Origin: Candidatus Bruticola papionis
Lineage (GTDB): Bacteria; Vulcanimicrobiota; Xenobia; Xenobiales; Xenobiaceae
Assembly (NCBI GenBank): GCA_002407045.1
Contig: DHKB01000041.1
Location: forward strand, 39,355 to 49,678
Length of the DNA stretch: 10,324 nucleotides
Direction: 5' to 3'
Below are positions 7,730 to 10,324 of the stretch, piece by piece. Within the stretch, counting starts at the first letter, position 1. The number at the start of each line of letters is the position of its first letter. The notes below the pieces were generated by a model. It did no database searches. It was not told the origin of the DNA and saw only the letters and a program-made list of their open reading frames with translations. The position numbers were made by a program, and so were the translations under genes.

Positions 7730-7754
7730 ACAAAAAAAAAAAAACGATAACTAC

Positions 7755-7769
7755 GCGTTATTCTAACGC
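7755..7769. promoter_or_regulatory. Candidate operator overlapping the -10 box
   Basis: Perfect inverted repeat GCGTTA-GAA-TAACGC (6-bp arms, 3-nt centre) on the minus strand. It covers the -10 hexamer of the operon promoter. Such placement is typical of a repressor site that blocks RNA polymerase. No regulator gene is present in this window. Confidence 0.5.
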
Positions 7770-7789
7770 ACATGGTAACATAAAATCAA
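7760..7789 (-). promoter_or_regulatory. Likely sigma-70 promoter of the GTPase operon
   Basis: On the minus strand TTGATT (7784-7789, -35) is followed after 18 nt by TAGAAT (7760-7765, -10). Transcription would start near 7752, giving a leader of about 80 nt before the GTPase ATG. The site lies between the tRNA terminator and the first gene, as expected for an operon with its own promoter. It is the best match in this gap by eye. Confidence 0.5.
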
Positions 7790-7855
7790 TATACAAAAAT
7801 GACTAAAAAGCGTAAAAACTGACAAACTGAGAACTAAATTAAATTTCAAAAACGC

Positions 7856-7893
7856 AAAAAAAAATCCGAACCGTAACAAAAATACGATTCGGA
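7856..7893 (-). terminator. Rho-independent terminator of tRNA-Ser
   Basis: The arms 7885-7893 and 7865-7873 form a 9-bp stem (one G-U pair) with an 11-nt loop, followed on the minus strand by nine T (7856-7864). It starts 13 nt after the encoded CCA of the tRNA and separates it from the GTPase operon. Confidence 0.85.
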
Positions 7894-7906
7894 CTTTACT
7901 TTATAT

Positions 7907-7996
7907 TGGCGGAGAGCGAGGGATTCGAACCCCCGGTGACATTACTGCCACGGCGGTTTTCAAGACCGCTGCTTTCGGCCACTCAGCCAGCTCTCC
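7907..7996 (-). tRNA. tRNA-Ser (anticodon UGA)
   Basis: The acceptor stem is a perfect 7 bp (GGAGAGC at 7990-7996 with GCTCTCC at 7911-7917), then discriminator G (7910) and an encoded CCA (7907-7909). The anticodon stem is GCGGT/ACCGC with loop CTTGAAA, anticodon TGA, reading UCA. The long variable arm GTGGCA-GTAA-TGTCAC is diagnostic of a class II tRNA, and the T loop is TTCGAAT. The upstream promoter is not clear: a TTGGCA lies in the U-tract of the hydrogenase terminator and a TAACAT about 20 nt before the gene, but their spacing is too long for a good pair. Confidence 0.97.
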
Positions 7997-8046
7997 ACGC
8001 TGAGCAACGGAACTTATGTTACGCTACTCTCTATCTTTTTCCTGCC

Positions 8047-8097
8047 AAAAAAAGAAAAAAAATGAGCGAATTGCCAAAATAATTCAGCAACCCGCCC
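8047..8097 (-). terminator. Rho-independent terminator of the hydrogenase gene
   Basis: Twenty nucleotides after the hydrogenase stop, arms 8086-8097 and 8064-8075 can form a 12-bp stem (four G-U pairs) with a 10-nt loop. One A, eight T, a C and seven more T follow on the minus strand. Confidence 0.75.
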
Positions 8098-8117
8098 CAA
8101 GATCAACTTATTGCCAA

Positions 8118-9551
8118 CTATTCGTGAGCAGCCTGAACAGCTCCAGTAATAGTCTTTTCGGCAGCTTCTTTACCGTATTTGTCAATTTCACGCAGATCTT
8201 TATCACCGTGAGTTAAGCAACCGGGGCCGCCAATGCAACCACCTACGCAAGCCATACCTTCAATAAAGTTGTAAGGAGACTTACCACAATTGGCCAAAAG
8301 CAAAGCTTTGCGACATTCGTCTAAACCGCTGCAAGAAACGGCTTTAAGCTCAAAATCGGTCACGCCGTGCTCTTTAAGACCTTCTTTGACAGCGTCAGCC
8401 AAACCGCCGCAGCGAGCGAAGATACGGCCAAAGTAAGAAGCGGTATCCAAAGTTTCTTCTTCCAGAGATGCCACATCGATATCCAGTCCATCAAAGAGAG
8501 CTTGGAGTTCTTCAAAAGTGATGGTTTCGTCTACGTAAGGACTGACCGTATCGAGCTTAGTTTCCATCTTCTTAGCGGTGCACGGGCCAATGAAGACAAC
8601 TTTGCAACCGGGATTCTTTTCCTTAATAAACTTGGCAATAGTAGCCATAGGAGACAAACTATGAGAGACCTTATCGGTAAGCTTAGGGAAGTTTTTCTCG
8701 ACAAAAGAAACAAAAGCGGGACAGCAAGAGCTGAGTAAGAAGCCTTTTTCAGCTAATTCTTTAGACTCATTGAAAGCTACCATGTCGGCGCCCAAAGCAG
8801 CTTCCCAGACATCGTGGAAACCACATTCTTTAATAGCGTGGATCACTTGTCCCAACTTGGCGTAGCTAAACTGGCTGGCAATAGAAGGAGCTATTACAGC
8901 ATATACTTTAGGGCCATCTTGCTCTTTAGCATGGCGCAACATGTCTACTACGTTAAGAATGAAAGACTTATCAACAATGGCACCAAAGGGGCACTGATAG
9001 ACGCAAGCGCCACAACGTACGCACTTAGTTTCATCAATAGAAGCCACTTTGTCTTCGTTCATGCTAATAGCTTTAGCTTTGCAAGCTCTTTCGCAAGGAC
9101 GCTTAAAGTTCATGATAGCGTTGTAGGGGCAAACTTTAGCGCACATACCACATTCGACGCATTTATCTTTATTGATGCGAGCTTTCTGATTTTCGTCGAA
9201 AGTAATAGCTCCGCGACGGCAAGCTTGCTCGCAACGGTGAGCAATACAACCACGGCAAGCGTTAGTCACTTCGTAGCCACCTACGGGACACTCATCACAA
9301 GCAATATCCAAAACTTCGATAATATTCTCGTTGCTGGCAGTGCCGCCCATAGCTATACGGACACGCTCAGCTAAAATGGCGCGCTCTTTAAATACGCAAC
9401 AGCGCATAGTAGGCACTTTGCCGGGCACGATCCGCTTAGGAATGTCGTTAATTCCTTCCGACAATTTGTCTTGAAAAGCTAAGCGAATAACTTCTTTAAG
9501 TACGCTGTGCTTGAGGTACTGAACTTTGGTGTCAAATTTAATGTTATTCAT
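8118..9551 (-). CDS. Monomeric [FeFe] hydrogenase, group B type
   Basis: 477 residues from the ATG at 9549-9551. It catalyses reversible proton reduction to H2 with electrons from ferredoxin in the cytoplasm. The H-cluster motifs are SSCCPAF (274-280; C276 in the proton-path position, C277 cluster ligand), IGPCTAKK (321-328; C324) and GMACVGGCIGG (432-442; C435, C439). These variants (CCPAF, GPCTAKK, GGCIGGP) differ from group A signatures and fit group B. The N-terminal part carries many FeS ligands: C85/C88, then C99, C102, C107 and C111, then two ferredoxin units with C131-C134-C137-C141 and C177-C180-C183-C187, plus C153 and C157. The halves C107-C141 and C153-C187 look like an internal duplication. 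The start was chosen because AGGAAAG lies 11 nt upstream; an in-frame ATG at 9689 would add 46 residues with no family resemblance. No maturase genes (hydEFG) are in the window. Confidence 0.95.
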   Translation of the reverse strand: MNNIKFDTKVQYLKHSVLKEVIRLAFQDKLSEGINDIPKRIVPGKVPTMRCCVFKERAILAERVRIAMGGTASNENIIEVLDIACDECPVGGYEVTNACRGCIAHRCEQACRRGAITFDENQKARINKDKCVECGMCAKVCPYNAIMNFKRPCERACKAKAISMNEDKVASIDETKCVRCGACVYQCPFGAIVDKSFILNVVDMLRHAKEQDGPKVYAVIAPSIASQFSYAKLGQVIHAIKECGFHDVWEAALGADMVAFNESKELAEKGFLLSSCCPAFVSFVEKNFPKLTDKVSHSLSPMATIAKFIKEKNPGCKVVFIGPCTAKKMETKLDTVSPYVDETITFEELQALFDGLDIDVASLEEETLDTASYFGRIFARCGGLADAVKEGLKEHGVTDFELKAVSCSGLDECRKALLLANCGKSPYNFIEGMACVGGCIGGPGCLTHGDKDLREIDKYGKEAAEKTITGAVQAAHE

Positions 9552-9562
9552 AAAAATAGAAT

Positions 9563-9569
9563 CTTTCCT
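9563..9569 (-). promoter_or_regulatory. Ribosome binding site fixing the hydrogenase start
   Basis: AGGAAAG on the minus strand, 11 nt before the ATG at 9549-9551. It favours this start over the in-frame ATG 46 codons upstream. Confidence 0.6.
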
Positions 9570-9652
9570 AAATATTAATTGGTAGGTTTCCCCCGGATAT
9601 AGAAGCCGGAAGCTCAGGAGAGGTTCAGTTGGCACCAAAAAGGCGCACAGCC

Positions 9653-9674
9653 GACAAAGTAGATAGGCTTTGTC
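9653..9674. repeat. Inverted repeat upstream of the hydrogenase gene
   Basis: Perfect 7-bp arms GACAAAG and CTTTGTC with an 8-nt centre, about 100 nt upstream of the hydrogenase start. On the minus strand it includes a consensus TTGACA (9671-9676), but no -10 follows at the right distance. It could be a regulator site or an RNA hairpin in the leader; function unknown. Confidence 0.4.
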
Positions 9675-9745
9675 AAACCGCACGCCCATGGCGCTAAAAT
9701 TTTAAGCAAAATCGGCCACATCAGCCGTATTTAATAAGCGATACT

Positions 9746-9786
9746 CTCGAGCGGAGCTGCCAGTGCAAAGCAAACAACCGCCCGAG
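9746..9786 (-). terminator. Stem-loop after the kinase gene, without U-tract
   Basis: Arms 9778-9786 and 9746-9754 form a 9-bp GC-rich stem (one G-U pair) around a 23-nt loop, 10 nt after the kinase stop. No T run follows, so it is not a classic intrinsic terminator; it may act as a 3'-end stabiliser or with Rho. A weaker hairpin followed by a short T-rich stretch lies at 9700-9727. Confidence 0.35.
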
Positions 9787-9796
9787 CCTTTATAGC

Positions 9797-10324
9797 TTAT
9801 TCGTAATCGACTACGTTGATCCAGTGCATGAGGAGCTCACGCTCTTCAGGGCAACCCTTTACAGATTGAGAAGCCGCTACAATAGGCAACCACTTTTGCA
9901 CTTGCTGTTTAGCGGTATCGGTCATGCTGCAATACATGTCAAGGTATTTCTTGGCACGCTCGAGCTGGCCAGCCAGCCAGAAGACTAAGTAGGTGCGAGC
10001 TACATCGGCTTCGGCAGCACCGCGAGTGACGTGCGCCCAGTCGATCACATAGTCGGTTCCATTAGTACCGCAAATTACGTTACTAGGGTTGAAATCGCCA
10101 TGGCAAATTTTCTCTTGGCGCGGAATAGCAGACAGGCGCATATGCAGTTCATAACGGGCAGTGGCATTCAAAGTAGTGGCACTGATCTTATTCTGCATCT
10201 TGTCAACCAGCTTATTGAGCATAGGAGCCTTAGTGTTGAGAATACGACGCTGAATGTTAATAAAGCGAGTCATATACTCATCTTCTTTTTCGGGCTCTTT
10301 TTCCATAAGCTCGGCCAAGGTGGG
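9797..10324 (-). CDS. Aminoglycoside-phosphotransferase-fold kinase (partial, N-terminus missing)
   Basis: The C-terminal 175 codons are in the window; the frame is open to the right edge, so the start lies outside. A TTG at 10316-10318 is within an open frame (PTLAELME) and is best read as internal Leu. CHGDFNPSNVI is the Brenner-type catalytic motif (catalytic Asp in HGDF-x-x-x-N), and YVIDWAHVTRGAAEADVART carries the metal-binding Asp in IDW and the conserved R-G...D-V-A-R-T stretch. These match the APH/choline-kinase superfamily and closely resemble the branch known as TIGR02172. Such proteins are common in Firmicutes and rarely act on antibiotics; the substrate is unknown. It seems unrelated to the hydrogenase gene 245 nt downstream. 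Confidence 0.88.
   Translation of the reverse strand, partial: PTLAELMEKEPEKEDEYMTRFINIQRRILNTKAPMLNKLVDKMQNKISATTLNATARYELHMRLSAIPRQEKICHGDFNPSNVICGTNGTDYVIDWAHVTRGAAEADVARTYLVFWLAGQLERAKKYLDMYCSMTDTAKQQVQKWLPIVAASQSVKGCPEERELLMHWINVVDYE

Noticed and set aside
7710..7744. Stem-loop and T13 run as a terminator
   Set aside because: On the minus strand the T run precedes the hairpin, and on the plus strand the hairpin is followed by A, not T.
7907..7996. tRNA-Ser as the attachment site of an integrated island carrying the GTPase operon
   Set aside because: Its 3' end does face the operon, but no integrase gene and no second copy of the tRNA 3' end was seen in the window; the far boundary is outside.
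8814..9374. Open frame of 186 codons on the plus strand inside the hydrogenase gene
   Set aside because: It is a complement of the cysteine-rich hydrogenase sequence; the Ser/Thr/Ala-rich product is what antisense of such codons gives.
9648..9676. TTGACA at 9671-9676 as a hydrogenase promoter
   Set aside because: At a 17-nt spacing the -10 position reads CGGCTG, and nearby TATATC or TAATAT are at wrong distances.
9552..9689. 46-residue N-terminal extension of the hydrogenase from an upstream ATG
   Set aside because: The extension has no family resemblance, while the internal ATG at 9549-9551 has AGGAAAG at 11 nt and gives a normal N-terminus.
9797..10318. Complete kinase gene starting at TTG 10318
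   Set aside because: The frame stays open to the window edge and the catalytic-loop position implies that the N-terminal lobe is missing, so the gene is partial.

Overview
The window looks like a moderately AT-rich chromosome segment from an anaerobic, fermenting Firmicute, possibly Negativicutes or Clostridia. That is inferred from a soluble group B-type [FeFe] hydrogenase, strong AAGGAG ribosome binding sites and U-rich hairpin terminators. No gene pins down the genus. Every gene I can support is on the minus strand, so transcription runs from high to low coordinates.

Right part (about 7856-10324): ordinary chromosomal genes. These are the 3' portion of an aminoglycoside-phosphotransferase-fold kinase (cut by the window edge), a monomeric [FeFe] hydrogenase with its own terminator, and a tRNA-Ser(UGA) with encoded CCA and its own terminator.

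Left part (1-7800): one compact accessory operon of six genes. It starts from a likely sigma-70 promoter at 7760-7789 whose -10 box lies inside a perfect 15-bp inverted repeat, a candidate repressor site. The order is: (1) a dynamin-family GTPase with an extra N-terminal domain; (2) and (3) two small tandem paralogs that share a 99-residue N-terminal domain (73/99 identical) but end in unrelated, probably membrane-directed tails, one basic and amphipathic, the other a glycine-zipper hydrophobic hairpin after a Cys/His cluster; (4) a 1135-residue HerA/FtsK-superfamily ATPase carrying a Ser/Thr-rich region split by a Gly/Ala-rich hydrophobic segment; (5) a DNA/RNA non-specific endonuclease of toxin type, preceded by two copies of a 28-residue module; (6) the first 19 codons of a gene in the usual immunity-gene position. 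Spacings are 14, 14, 2, -1 (TAATG) and 14 nt, so the genes are almost certainly co-expressed.

The combination suggests a membrane-associated conflict or toxin-delivery machine. The GTPase and the two tailed proteins would act at the membrane, the HerA-type motor would pump or extrude a polymer or protein, and the nuclease would be the effector with a cognate immunity protein. Family assignments of the GTPase, ATPase, nuclease, hydrogenase and tRNA are well supported by motifs. The system-level role is inference. An anti-phage role is an alternative to interbacterial toxin delivery.
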